Positions 36,722 through 44,840 of a stretch of DNA of 64,000 bases are shown piece by piece. The position numbers and the translations under genes were made by a program. The stretch is from Phytohalomonas tamaricis (GTDB taxonomy: Bacteria > Pseudomonadota > Gammaproteobacteria > Pseudomonadales > Halomonadaceae): the NCBI RefSeq assembly GCF_003012345.1, contig NZ_PVRV01000020.1, positions 1 to 64,000 of the forward strand, written 5' to 3'. The notes under the pieces were generated by a model. It worked only from the letters and a program-made list of their open reading frames with translations. It made no database searches and was not told the origin of the DNA. The first letter of the stretch is position 1. Each line of letters opens with the position of its first letter.

Positions 36722-38110
36722 TCAAACGTGGGCCAGCGCATGCCGGAACGAGGCCGGCAGTTCATGGTCGACGCTGATGCGCCCGGTCTCGTCGCAGATG
36801 CCCATCCGCGCCAGCCAGGCCTCGAACTCCGGCGCCGGACGCAACTTCAACACTTGGCGGGCGTAAAGCGCATCGTGAAACGAGGTGGTCTGATAATTAA
36901 GCATAATGTCATCTGAGCCCGGGATACCCATGATGTAGTTGCAGCCCGCCGCACCGAGTAACGTGAGTAACACATCCATATCGTCCTGATCAGCCTCGGC
37001 GTGGTTGGTGTAACAAATATCGCAGCCCATCGGTACGCCCAGCAGCTTGCCGCAGAAGTGGTCCTCGAGGCCTGCGCGAATGATCTGCTTGCCGTTGAAA
37101 AGATACTCAGGACCGATGAAGCCGACCACCGTATTGACCAGCAGTGGCGAGAACTCGCGAGCCACGCCGTAGGCCCGTGCTTCAAGGGTCTGCTGATCGA
37201 CGCCGTGGTGAGCATCGGCCGAAAGCGCACTGCCCTGCCCTGTCTCGAAATACATCACATTCTGCCCTACCGTGCCACGTCTGAGCGACTGGGCAGCGTC
37301 ATTCCCCTCGCGCAGCAGCGCAAGGTCGATGCCGAAGCCCTGATTGGCGGCCTGAGTACCGGAAATCGACTGAAAGACCAGATCGGTGGGCGCGCCGCGA
37401 TTGATCGCCTCGATCGCGGTGGTGACATGCGTCAGTACGCAGCTCTGGGTAGGAATCTCGTAGCGGTCGATGATCTCGTCGAGCATCGTAAGTAGCGTCA
37501 CGACACTAGCGGTGTTGTCGGTAGCGGGATTGATGCCGATCACGGCGTCACCGTTGCCATAGAGCAGCCCATCGAGAATGCTTGCTGCGATGCCAGTGGG
37601 ATTATCAGTGGGATGATTGGGCTGCAAACGTGTAGCAAGATGGCCGGACAAACCGATGGTATTGCGAAAACGGGTCACGACTCGGCATTTCTGCCCGACC
37701 AGAACCAGATCCTGCAGACGCATGATCTTCGAAACGGCGGCCACCATCTCCGGCGTCAGACCGGGTGCCAATGCTTCGAGGGCGGCATTATCAGCCCTGT
37801 CGGAAAGCAGCCAATTGCGAAACTCGCCGACCGTCAGATGAGCAACCGGCGTAAAGGCTTGAGTATCGTGGCGATCAATGATCAGCCGCGTCACTTCGTC
37901 GGCCTCGTAGGGCACGACGGCCTCGTTCAGAAAGGTCTTGAGAGGCGTATCGGCCAGCGCCATCTGCGCCGCGACGCGCTCCTCCGCGCTACGCGCCGCG
38001 ATGCCGGCGAGTTCATCGCCAGAGCGCTGCGGCGTCGCGCAGGCCATTAATTCACGCAGGGAAGAAAAACGGTAAAGCCGGGAACCGATTGTCGTACAGT
38101 ATTCGCTCAT
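36722..38110 (-). CDS. eutB: Ethanolamine ammonia-lyase large subunit EutB
   Basis: This TIM-barrel subunit (462 aa) holds adenosylcobalamin and the substrate. It contains G-L-S-G-H-L-A-T-R-L-Q-P-N-H-P-T-D-N (about residues 171-188) and I-G-I-N-P-A-T-D (about 215-222). Near the C-terminus is M-G-C-D-I-C-Y-T-N-H-A-E-A-D-Q. It is full length and in one operon with eutC. Its place beside a full B12 cluster suggests that the cofactor and its consumer travel together. No ethanolamine permease is seen in the window. Confidence 0.94.
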   Translation of the reverse strand: MSEYCTTIGSRLYRFSSLRELMACATPQRSGDELAGIAARSAEERVAAQMALADTPLKTFLNEAVVPYEADEVTRLIIDRHDTQAFTPVAHLTVGEFRNWLLSDRADNAALEALAPGLTPEMVAAVSKIMRLQDLVLVGQKCRVVTRFRNTIGLSGHLATRLQPNHPTDNPTGIAASILDGLLYGNGDAVIGINPATDNTASVVTLLTMLDEIIDRYEIPTQSCVLTHVTTAIEAINRGAPTDLVFQSISGTQAANQGFGIDLALLREGNDAAQSLRRGTVGQNVMYFETGQGSALSADAHHGVDQQTLEARAYGVAREFSPLLVNTVVGFIGPEYLFNGKQIIRAGLEDHFCGKLLGVPMGCDICYTNHAEADQDDMDVLLTLLGAAGCNYIMGIPGSDDIMLNYQTTSFHDALYARQVLKLRPAPEFEAWLARMGICDETGRISVDHELPASFRHALAHV

Positions 38111-38301
38111 GGGGTGCCCTCAGCCGCAGGCGTTGTGTTGGCATTGTTGTACTATTCACCATACCGCGACATGGTCAGACCAGCCAGTATTTGAACTCCA
38201 GCACAGTAGCGTGACACACAGAGTGAGGATGCTACGTTTACAAGCCAATGGGATGAAACACTGATACCCCTAACGTTCATCCTCTTCGCATAGGAACTAC
38301 C

Positions 38302-38913
38302 ATGACCATCACATTGATCATCATCGCGATAACCTGCGTGGTTTCCGTGGTCTGCTTCAAGAACATTCGCTGGATGCAGGCGCTGATTTTCTGGCCGCCA
38401 GCGATCACACGACAGTTTCAACTTCACCGTTTCGTGACCCATGGCTTTATTCATGCCGATGGTCAACATCTGCTGTTTAACATGATCACCCTGTTCTTCT
38501 TCGGCCGAGCCATCGAAGGGTTCTATACGGCTTACCTGGGGCCGATGGGCTATGCCCTGTTTTATCTGCTCGGGATCATCGTCGCTATCCTGCCCAGCTA
38601 TCTACAGCATCGTAACGATGCTAATTACCGAAGCCTCGGTGCGTCGGGAGCCGTATCAGCCGTACTTTTCTCTTTCATACTCTTCCGCCCCTGGTCAACC
38701 ATCTACGTTTTCTTCCTCCCCGTGCCTGCTATCCTGTACGCCGTGCTGTACATGGCCTATACCGTATATTCGTCCGGCAGGAGCCGCGACAATATCAACC
38801 ATAGTGCCCATCTATGGGGAGCGGTTTATGGGATCATCTTCACCGCTGCCATGGAACCGCGAGTGATAAATATATTCTTGAGTAATCTTCTACAGCCATC
38901 ATTGGGTTTATAG
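38302..38913 (+). CDS. Rhomboid-family intramembrane protease
   Basis: The 203-residue membrane protein has six or so hydrophobic segments and the rhomboid hallmarks. These are H-x-x-x-x-H-L-x-x-N (about residues 54-63, here H-A-D-G-Q-H-L-L-F-N), the serine motif G-A-S-G (Ser near 116) and a histidine in I-N-H-S-A-H-L-W-G-A (about 158-167). All catalytic residues appear present, so it is probably active. AGGA lies six bases before the ATG. Substrates of bacterial rhomboids are mostly unknown. It marks the first gene after the GC-rich block. Confidence 0.85.
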   Translation: MTITLIIIAITCVVSVVCFKNIRWMQALIFWPPAITRQFQLHRFVTHGFIHADGQHLLFNMITLFFFGRAIEGFYTAYLGPMGYALFYLLGIIVAILPSYLQHRNDANYRSLGASGAVSAVLFSFILFRPWSTIYVFFLPVPAILYAVLYMAYTVYSSGRSRDNINHSAHLWGAVYGIIFTAAMEPRVINIFLSNLLQPSLGL

Positions 38914-38996
38914 TAGCCACTACTAATATATAACTACGCTGTATCTGGCATGGCGTATAGCATTGACTCACTATAAATCTAACGGAGGGATGATAC

Positions 38997-39284
38997 GTGC
39001 CGCAGGGAATAGTCTGGATAGTACTTCTTGCCTTACTGTCATCCGGCTGTACGACCATGCAATGGTCCAAGCTAAACGCCTCTCAACAGGATCTGGCAGG
39101 TGATCAGGCCGACTGTCGAGCAGAAGTCGATGCCAATACCAATAATACCATGATAGATGATAGCTACGGCGTTGGGCTTGTCTTTTCCAATTATGGTATC
39201 AGCACTCAGTTGTATTCCGAACCCGGCGATTATCGTGTCGATAGCTGCCTCACTCGACTAGGGTGGGGATTGAGACCGCGCTAG
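38997..39284 (+). CDS. Small lipoprotein, 95 aa, GTG start
   Basis: The N-terminus is a short hydrophobic signal followed by the lipobox L-S-S-G-C (Cys at residue 18), so the mature protein is a lipid-anchored peptide of about 78 residues. The start is GTG, strongly supported by GGAGGG seven bases upstream. Two further cysteines (about 40 and 83) could form a disulphide. No family is recognised. It follows the rhomboid gene by 83 bases and may be co-transcribed with it. Confidence 0.65.
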   Translation: MPQGIVWIVLLALLSSGCTTMQWSKLNASQQDLAGDQADCRAEVDANTNNTMIDDSYGVGLVFSNYGISTQLYSEPGDYRVDSCLTRLGWGLRPR

Positions 39285-39404
39285 GTGCGTCAGTTATTTC
39301 CGGAAGCAGGTTGCTACAGCGATCTCCTTGGACAATAGCATTAACGTTTCCTTCTCTGAGCACTGATACGATAATCTCACTTTACTTTTATTTGAGCTTT
39401 TATC

Positions 39405-39593
39405 ATGACTAAAATACCTCATGTCCATGGTCCAGACTGCCAGCACGATCACTCACAACATGGTCATGTACATGGCCCGCACTGTAATCACGGTCCACAA
39501 ACACCGGTACGTAACAATTTAAAAGATGTTGGACGTAACGATCCTTGCCCGTGCGGCAGTGGAAAGAAGTTTAAAAAGTGTCACGGCAGTTAA
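39405..39593 (+). CDS. Small SEC-C zinc-binding protein with His-rich repeat
   Basis: The 62-residue protein ends with a SEC-C motif ([13 protein letters not shown]), the zinc knuckle found at the end of SecA. The first half is metal-ligand-rich, with H-V-H-G-P-x-C appearing twice (about residues 6-12 and 21-27) and several H-x-H pairs. It could bind two metal ions. The ribosome site is weak. A hairpin follows shortly after the stop. The role is unknown; zinc storage or SecB/ribosome contact are possibilities by analogy only. Confidence 0.75.
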   Translation: MTKIPHVHGPDCQHDHSQHGHVHGPHCNHGPQTPVRNNLKDVGRNDPCPCGSGKKFKKCHGS

Positions 39594-39635
39594 CTATCGG
39601 CCCACCTGAAGTTTATTCACAGATCTGAATAACAC

Positions 39636-39690
39636 GATTCCTTACTACACAAAAACAGTTCACGTAGTAAGGAATCCTACATTTTCATTA
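39636..39690 (+). terminator. Long hairpin after the SEC-C gene, possible terminator
   Basis: A perfect 13-bp inverted repeat, GATTCCTTACTAC (39636-39648) with GTAGTAAGGAATC (39664-39676), is separated by a 15-base loop. It lies 43 bases after the SEC-C stop. The following bases (CTACATTTTCATT) are only moderately T-rich, so termination is plausible but not certain. Confidence 0.45.
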
Positions 39691-40140
39691 GATAAGCATG
39701 CCTATATGTTTAGAGAGCTTTAAACTAGCCTGCTAGCTGTTTATGACCTTTACCCCATCAGCACATTGTTATAACCCTCATGTTATTATCACTCATATGA
39801 TCAAACATTTATCACCCAATACTATTATTTATTACTGTTTTTCTCCTATACGCGTACTGTGCGTCCTCGATTTAAAATAGCTTCATTTCTAAGCCTTACC
39901 GTTAATAACGGTAATGGGATATCTAATACCATTCATAGTGCATAACTTAGAATCTATCATTAATATTATAATGATCTTTTAAATATTATTTTATTAATAT
40001 AACTAAGCTTAGATAACTGGTAATATAATTACTTTATCTTATTTGCAATATTAGAAGTTAAAACAGCACAACCTTTATATATAAAACCTGCGATAACTAT
40101 TACACATCGTTACTAGCAACCAACATACGCAGGCATAATT
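39691..40140. other. AT-rich intergenic stretch without a recognised gene
   Basis: About 450 bases of conspicuously AT-rich DNA. I find no reading frame of convincing length or ribosome site, no tRNA and no insertion element. Short self-complementary bits (CCGTTAATAACGG at 39899-39911, ATCATTAATATTATAATGAT near 39955-39974) are expected at this composition. It presumably includes the promoter of the small protein at 40141. Confidence 0.4.
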
Positions 40141-40260
40141 ATGACTCAGATAGGCATTGCTGCATTAGTATTTCTTTTAATTGGCGGAGGTGTAGCTGTA
40201 CTTACTGGTGGCGGCAGCGATCACCACAGCCAATCCCCGAGCTATGAAGTTTGTAAGTGA
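40141..40260 (+). CDS. Small predicted membrane protein, 39 aa
   Basis: A 39-codon frame begins with ATG, with GCAGG about seven bases upstream. Residues about 4-25 form one hydrophobic span (I-A-A-L-V-F-L-L-I-G-G-G-V-A-V-L). A Gly-Gly-Gly-Ser-Asp-His-His stretch and a polar end with one Cys follow. It could be a small inner-membrane protein or a cleaved secreted peptide. It lies alone in an AT-rich region and is followed by an unusual structured element. Family unknown; existence is supported by the ribosome site and the coherent hydrophobic pattern only. Confidence 0.45.
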   Translation: MTQIGIAALVFLLIGGGVAVLTGGGSDHHSQSPSYEVCK

Positions 40261-40317
40261 TAATTTAATTATTAAACTGTCAGTTAATCTAACTACTAAT
40301 TAGACAGTAAAGCTTAT

Positions 40318-40399
40318 AACGGCGAGATTTGGCGAGGCATTTCCCTTGCACATTAAAATGCAGCTTATTCACTCATGGATAAGCTGCTGCCTCGCCGTT
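40318..40399. ncRNA. Structured element with two mutually exclusive stems
   Basis: GCAGCTTAT (40360-40368) pairs perfectly with ATAAGCTGC (40379-40387). Immediately after it, TGCCTCGCC (40388-40396) pairs perfectly with GGCGAGGCA (40331-40339). The overlapping CTCGCCGTT (40391-40399) also pairs perfectly with AACGGCGAG (40318-40326). The last two pairings compete. No T-run follows on either strand, so it is not a standard terminator. It may be a small RNA, a switch, or a repeat unit. Strand is undecided. Confidence 0.4.
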
Positions 40400-40498
40400 T
40401 ATTGAACCATGAGTTATCGTCAATGAAGCTGCACCCCGCCTTGCTAAGCTTAAACCTTGGATTAACTGCGCTTTAGAATTAAAGCAGCAACATCTACT

Positions 40499-41152
40499 TC
40501 AAGCAAAACGCTCCATGGTTAGAATCGTGCTGTTAAATGCACCAGTATCTATGTAGCGCACATTCCCAAGGGTTCGTGGTGACTCGATGGGCGTATGCCC
40601 AACGTATACTCGATCGATATTTTTTATAAGTGATCGGTCCTTACTTGCTATCCGCTGCCGAGCCCAAAGCAAAGGGCTTATATCGAGTTTGCTATCTCTG
40701 TGCAAAAGCGCCCAATCTTGCGGTGGCTCAGCATGGACGATACCTACCTGCGCATGGGGAGTCATAACTTCTATTGCATACGGCATTCGAGGCAATACCT
40801 TTCTTGCCAATTCTTCAACTTCCTGACGGTCTTCATTCAATATCCAGTCACCGCCATTTTTTAACCAGAGCTGGGGATTCTCATTGTTAAAAAGAGCATC
40901 CTCCAGCATTACTTCATGGTTACCCCGGACGGCATAAAACCAAGATTCCTGAACCAGCGTCAGGCACTTGAGGGACTCCGGCCCACGATCGATAAGATCA
41001 CCAACACTGAATAATCGATCGGCATGGATGTCAAAACCGACCTTATCCAACGCTTGTTGCAGGAGGTCATAATGACCATGCAAATCGCCTACGACAAAAT
41101 CCCGGCCTTTTGAATTAGCCTCGTATTTGACTACCGTCTCGTTCATAAGCAT
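40499..41152 (-). CDS. PPP-type serine/threonine protein phosphatase (metallophosphoesterase)
   Basis: The 217-residue protein has the full calcineurin-type metal site: G-D-L-H-G-H (about residues 22-27), G-D-L-I-D-R-G (about 51-57) and R-G-N-H-E (about 76-80). Later histidines occur in V-H-A-E-P-P and V-G-H-T-P. It resembles bacteriophage lambda phosphatase and PrpA/PphA of enterobacteria. It probably hydrolyses phosphoproteins or other phosphoesters in the cytosol with Mn2+. Two starts (41152 and 41146) are possible. It is a single gene on the minus strand, ahead of the structured element. Confidence 0.85.
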   Translation of the reverse strand: MLMNETVVKYEANSKGRDFVVGDLHGHYDLLQQALDKVGFDIHADRLFSVGDLIDRGPESLKCLTLVQESWFYAVRGNHEVMLEDALFNNENPQLWLKNGGDWILNEDRQEVEELARKVLPRMPYAIEVMTPHAQVGIVHAEPPQDWALLHRDSKLDISPLLWARQRIASKDRSLIKNIDRVYVGHTPIESPRTLGNVRYIDTGAFNSTILTMERFA

Positions 41153-41214
41153 GTTTCTTTAGCCATAAATAAGCGTCGGCATCCAACGATGGCTGGCGAC
41201 GCCATATCATCAAT

Positions 41215-41754
41215 TTACTGGGCAGGAGCAGGAGCAGCCAAACGAGCAAAACAGTTTTGCAGCGTATCTGTAACCTGCTCGAGAGCATCATGAACGGTCT
41301 TTGGATCGGCATCTTCCCAAGCACCTACTGCCGCTTGCTCTTGTCCGTTGCTCGCCAACTGTAACTGGTCGAAGTAGTAATAGTTAGTGTCTTGGATCAA
41401 TTGGAGTTCCAGACGATAGGTTAACACTCCTAGCTCCGTCGAAACGCTTCCCTGAGCCTGATTAGTATCGAGATCCTCAGAAATGACGATGTCATGAAAA
41501 GTGAACGGCACGCTATTTCGCGCCGAAGCTGTACCCGTCTGGGCCGGAGTCACCAAGCATGAGCGTAATGCTGTCTCATCTATAGGCGTATGCAAGCGAC
41601 GGAAGGAAACCCCTGAAAGGTAATTTCCATTATCGCGCTGAACCACAACCGTACCTTCTTGCTGGGTCATCAGTCCGGGCGCAACAACATAATGTGGGGA
41701 TGAGCACCCTGCCAACAGCCCAAGCGATAGAGCACCTAGCATAATTCTTTTCAT
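41215..41754 (-). CDS. Predicted lipoprotein, 179 aa
   Basis: A type II signal peptide (Met-Lys-Arg, hydrophobic run) ends in the lipobox L-L-A-G-C (Cys near residue 17), followed by Ser-Ser, so outer-membrane sorting is expected. The mature part has no recognised domain, though its strand-rich middle (about 75-140) alternates polar and hydrophobic residues. AGGA lies six bases before the ATG at 41754; an upstream frame to 41850 is rejected. It lies 62 bases upstream of the phosphatase gene and may share its transcript. Function unknown. Confidence 0.68.
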   Translation of the reverse strand: MKRIMLGALSLGLLAGCSSPHYVVAPGLMTQQEGTVVVQRDNGNYLSGVSFRRLHTPIDETALRSCLVTPAQTGTASARNSVPFTFHDIVISEDLDTNQAQGSVSTELGVLTYRLELQLIQDTNYYYFDQLQLASNGQEQAAVGAWEDADPKTVHDALEQVTDTLQNCFARLAAPAPAQ

Positions 41755-42048
41755 CGTTTTTCCTAGAAGGAGATATTTTTTAACGATACTAACACTACTA
41801 CATTCACTACATCCTGCACGCGTTGCAGCAATAAAGCAGCGCACTATCAATGCATTAACTTATCCTCATGATCATATCAGCTAGCGGTTGCCCCTTGTAT
41901 TCCCTGGCCTGCCTCGCCATCTGAAAACTTTACTATTCACTTTCTAACAGTCACTACCTGAATCAGAACGCATTGAATAAAAGTTAGCATGCGAATAAAG
42001 TTAGTAATTGACCCACGAGTCCGCTCATTTCACATTAGGGCATAAGCT

Positions 42049-43176
42049 ATGTCATTGTTGTTTGATCCTATCAATTTCCGTCAAGTCACTCTTCCCAATC
42101 GCATTGCCGTGTCACCCATGTGTCAATATTCGGCACACGATGGTATGGCCAATGATTGGCACCTGGTTCATCTTGGTGCTCGGGCCGTCGGTGGAGCCGG
42201 ACTCGTCATCGTCGAAGCGGCTGGGGTTACTCCTGAAGGACGTATTACTCCCCAAGACTTGGGCATCTGGAAGGATGAGCAGATTGCGCCGTTAAAACGC
42301 ATTACTCACTTTATTGAACAGCAAGGTGCTGTTGCAGGAATTCAGTTGGCTCATGCTGGGCGCAAAGCGAGCACATGGCGTCCTTGGGTCAACAAGCATG
42401 GCAGTGTAGCTATAGCACAAGGGGGCTGGGAAACAGTGGCCCCCTCCGCACTCCCTTTTGATGAGCACAGCCAAGCACCTCACGCCTTAAGCAAAGAGCA
42501 CATTACTCAGCTGATAGAAGCATTTGCAGAAGGAGCGCGTCGCGCCTGCGAGGCGGGTTTCAAAATCATCGAGCTTCACGCCGCTCACGGTTATTTGATC
42601 CATCAATTCCTATCGCCCTTGAGCAATCAGCGCGATGATGAATATGGTGGCAGCTTCGAAAATAGAACCCGTTTCTTAATGGAAACAATTAAGGCTGTAC
42701 AACAGGCCTGGCCACAGCAATACCCCATCTTTGTTCGCATTTCAGCAACAGACTGGGCAGAAAATGGCTGGAATATTGATGAAAGTATTGAGCTGGCCAA
42801 GCGTTTAAAAACACTCGGCATTGACTTGATAGATGTTTCCAGCGGTGGATTAGTGCCCAATGCAAAAATTCCCGTAGGGCCTGGTTACCAAACTGGACTT
42901 GCCGCTCGTATACGCGCTGAAAGCGGGCTGGCAACAGGCACCGTAGGACAAATAACCGACCCCCATCAGGCTGAACATGTTTTACGCACAGAGCAAGCTG
43001 ATCTTGTGCTTTTAGCTCGCGAATTATTACGAGATCCTCATTGGCCTCTTCATGCTGCTAAAGCACTTGATACTCCCGTCGCTTGGCCACCTCAGTATGC
43101 TCGCGCAACTTCCCGGACCAATCCTATGCGGGAAGAGCCTGATTACACAAATTCTGCTTCAGGCACATCGGATTGA
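42049..43176 (+). CDS. namA: NADPH dehydrogenase of the YqjM/NamA old yellow enzyme class
   Basis: This is an FMN-dependent ene-reductase of the thermophilic-like OYE class (375 aa). The N-terminal S-P-M-C-Q-Y-S-A-x-D-G (about residues 23-33) contains the Cys characteristic of YqjM. The active-site pair H-A-A-H lies at about 181-184 and the loop L-S-P-L-S-N-Q-R-x-D-x-Y-G-G at about 191-205. AGGG stands eight bases before the ATG. It is single, followed by a good terminator. It is distinct from the other OYE at 7337, which lacks the YqjM Cys motif. Confidence 0.85.
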   Translation: MSLLFDPINFRQVTLPNRIAVSPMCQYSAHDGMANDWHLVHLGARAVGGAGLVIVEAAGVTPEGRITPQDLGIWKDEQIAPLKRITHFIEQQGAVAGIQLAHAGRKASTWRPWVNKHGSVAIAQGGWETVAPSALPFDEHSQAPHALSKEHITQLIEAFAEGARRACEAGFKIIELHAAHGYLIHQFLSPLSNQRDDEYGGSFENRTRFLMETIKAVQQAWPQQYPIFVRISATDWAENGWNIDESIELAKRLKTLGIDLIDVSSGGLVPNAKIPVGPGYQTGLAARIRAESGLATGTVGQITDPHQAEHVLRTEQADLVLLARELLRDPHWPLHAAKALDTPVAWPPQYARATSRTNPMREEPDYTNSASGTSD

Positions 43177-43368
43177 TGTAAATGAAGCTAGCGGCATCAG
43201 CACAGCGATTTCAATCTGTTAAAGGCATAATCGCGCTGTCAATGCATCGTGTCAGGTTGGACTGGCAGCTGGTGTTTGGCATCGGGGTAGGCTTTGATTC
43301 ATTGGCCTCATCATTAATGTGGTTGAATCCGAGTCTTCACCATTTTTATTGTATTCTCTGCGTACTTT

Positions 43369-43394
43369 GCCCGGCTATATGCCGGGCTTTTTTT
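43369..43394 (+). terminator. Rho-independent terminator downstream of namA
   Basis: A perfect 7-bp stem, GCCCGGC (43369-43375) with GCCGGGC (43381-43387), has a five-base loop and is followed by T7 (43388-43394). It lies 192 bases after the namA stop; nothing coding is supported in between. Confidence 0.88.
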
Positions 43395-43448
43395 ATCAAC
43401 TCGAGTCTTTTTCTTCTATAAAGTAGCCCTTATGAACGTATTAACCAC

Positions 43449-43490
43449 AAAAAAACAAGGCTGACGAATTTTAATTCGCCAGCCTTGTTT
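43449..43490 (-). terminator. Terminator of the small zinc-ribbon gene
   Basis: AACAAGGCTG (43454-43463) pairs with CAGCCTTGTT (43480-43489), continuing after one A-C mismatch into CGAATT/AATTCG. A5 on its left becomes a U-tract for minus-strand transcripts. T3 follows on the right, so it may work both ways. Confidence 0.8.
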
Positions 43491-43508
43491 TAGAATAAAA
43501 ACCTTTAA

Positions 43509-43718
43509 TTATTGCAGTGATATTCCCATTGATTGCGCCATTTGTTGAGTCTTTATGCAAGCATCTACAAGAGGAAGAGGCTGATTACCCAACAAAGCAG
43601 CATCATATGTAGCAATGAATTCCCCGCAATCCATACAAGTTACCTCGTCCCACTCCTTGGCTTCTGCAGGAACAGAAAGGCGATAACTACCACAACGATG
43701 ACATGTCATATCTAACAT
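43509..43718 (-). CDS. Small zinc-ribbon protein, 69 aa
   Basis: Two C-x-x-C knuckles (residues 6/9 and 28/31) form a probable zinc ribbon at the N-terminus. The remaining 35 residues are mostly helical and polar. The first knuckle (C-H-R-C-G) and the second (C-M-D-C-G) resemble the tiny zinc-ribbon proteins seen in many gammaproteobacteria, with no agreed function. The gene ends at a strong terminator and has AGGAGAG in front of its ATG. Cytosolic and probably monocistronic. Confidence 0.7.
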   Translation of the reverse strand: MLDMTCHRCGSYRLSVPAEAKEWDEVTCMDCGEFIATYDAALLGNQPLPLVDACIKTQQMAQSMGISLQ

Positions 43719-44096
43719 TTAGCTCTCCTTAGCATAATGTCGTTTTCATATTACCCAGCATAAAGATCTGATTCCTTCAGATCATGTACAGCCTATGTAT
43801 AAGACTCTAGCGAATTAAACGAGAAGGTCAAGGACTTTTTGAAAATCATCTTACCCGCATTTTTACTTTTTATTACAGCTATTTATGCGTACTCCTATAA
43901 AGTGCTTAATACCTTAACTGTAGCTATGGGCCTCAGCAAACGCTTTATCTATATGAATTTATAGCCTCTGCACAAGATAAGTAACACTGTTTTCATAGCG
44001 CTGGATCGCAGATCGCTGAATAACCAATCAATACTAGCTCTCGTTGGGGAGGATAAGAGAAGATAGTCAGTGGATTAACCAAACTAGGATTATGTA
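43719..44096 (+). other. Gap holding a possible 41-aa membrane protein only
   Basis: This 378-base region lies between divergent genes. Apart from the possible TTG-started small frame at 43839-43964, I see no gene, RNA or clear repeat. AGGA about nine bases before 44097 is the ribosome site of the next gene. The divergent promoters must lie here but cannot be pinpointed. Confidence 0.4.
43839..43964 (+). CDS. Possible small membrane protein, 41 aa, TTG start
   Basis: A TTG with AAGGA four bases upstream opens a 41-codon frame. The first 20 residues are a hydrophobic span after one Lys (K-I-I-L-P-A-F-L-L-F-I-T-A-I-Y-A-Y). The remainder is polar and ends with a basic/aromatic segment. The spacer is short and the start rare, so it could be chance in AT-rich DNA. 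No family match is recognised. Confidence 0.28.
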   Translation: MKIILPAFLLFITAIYAYSYKVLNTLTVAMGLSKRFIYMNL

Positions 44097-44597
44097 ATGA
44101 GCGTTTCATCTCTACTGAACGATTATCAAAAATGGCGACGCTTTCAACGTCAAGATAGCCTTGATCGCGAGCATGACGCTGCGTTACGCAAGCTGGCAGA
44201 ATCTGGTGCGATAGCTTCTCGCATGACCGAAGCCTACCGCAGCATGGCCTCGCGAGGCGCATCAGAAGGGGCATGCTACCGAACACTTTTCAGACGGCAG
44301 CTAGAAGACAATCACGCATTGGCTTGTGAAGGCTGGCTATTCATTCGCCGAGTACTAGCCGAAGGCGGCACAACACGTATACGCGCAACAATGGTAGAAA
44401 CGTTTAATCTTGAAGAAGGCTTCGTCACCCTGGGTAAACGCCCGGCGGAAGCCATCACTCTTGAAATTTATGATGAAATTCTTACCCAGCGCGGCATGTT
44501 GATGCGATGCCGAGCAGATCGCCAAGACAAACAAGGCGAAACTCATTTCATCACTTTCCTCGACAGCGTTCGCGGCGACCTCAAGCCTTATCTTTAA
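44097..44597 (+). CDS. Hypothetical protein, 166 aa
   Basis: I do not recognise this family. It appears cytosolic: the first 95 residues are charged and helical (Arg/Glu/Asp-rich), and the last 70 look like an alpha/beta unit. No signal peptide or membrane segment is visible, and two cysteines are not in a metal motif. AGGA lies about nine bases before the ATG. The gene is single, with 243 bases to the next gene. Codon use resembles its AT-richer neighbours, consistent with a resident gene of the lineage. Confidence 0.6.
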   Translation: MSVSSLLNDYQKWRRFQRQDSLDREHDAALRKLAESGAIASRMTEAYRSMASRGASEGACYRTLFRRQLEDNHALACEGWLFIRRVLAEGGTTRIRATMVETFNLEEGFVTLGKRPAEAITLEIYDEILTQRGMLMRCRADRQDKQGETHFITFLDSVRGDLKPYL

Positions 44598-44840
44598 AGG
44601 CACTCAGTTAACCTAAATAAAGTGCGTGCTTTCGAAACTTTTGGTTCCTGTTGCTATCCAAGAATAAAGAGACAGTAAGGGTCGGTAAATCGTATCGGCC
44701 TTGCTGAGTCACCAAATGAGTATCAAGAATCATTTTAATAGCTGAATATGGCCAGATTTCAGCCACTCACCTTTCAGGCAACGGTAGTATTGCTCAGCAC
44801 GGCTATTCGTTGTCTGTTCAGGAAACTACAGGAATAAGCC

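Noticed and set aside
43182-43421. 79-codon plus-strand frame after namA
   Set aside because: It runs straight through a perfect rho-independent terminator, so it is not a gene.
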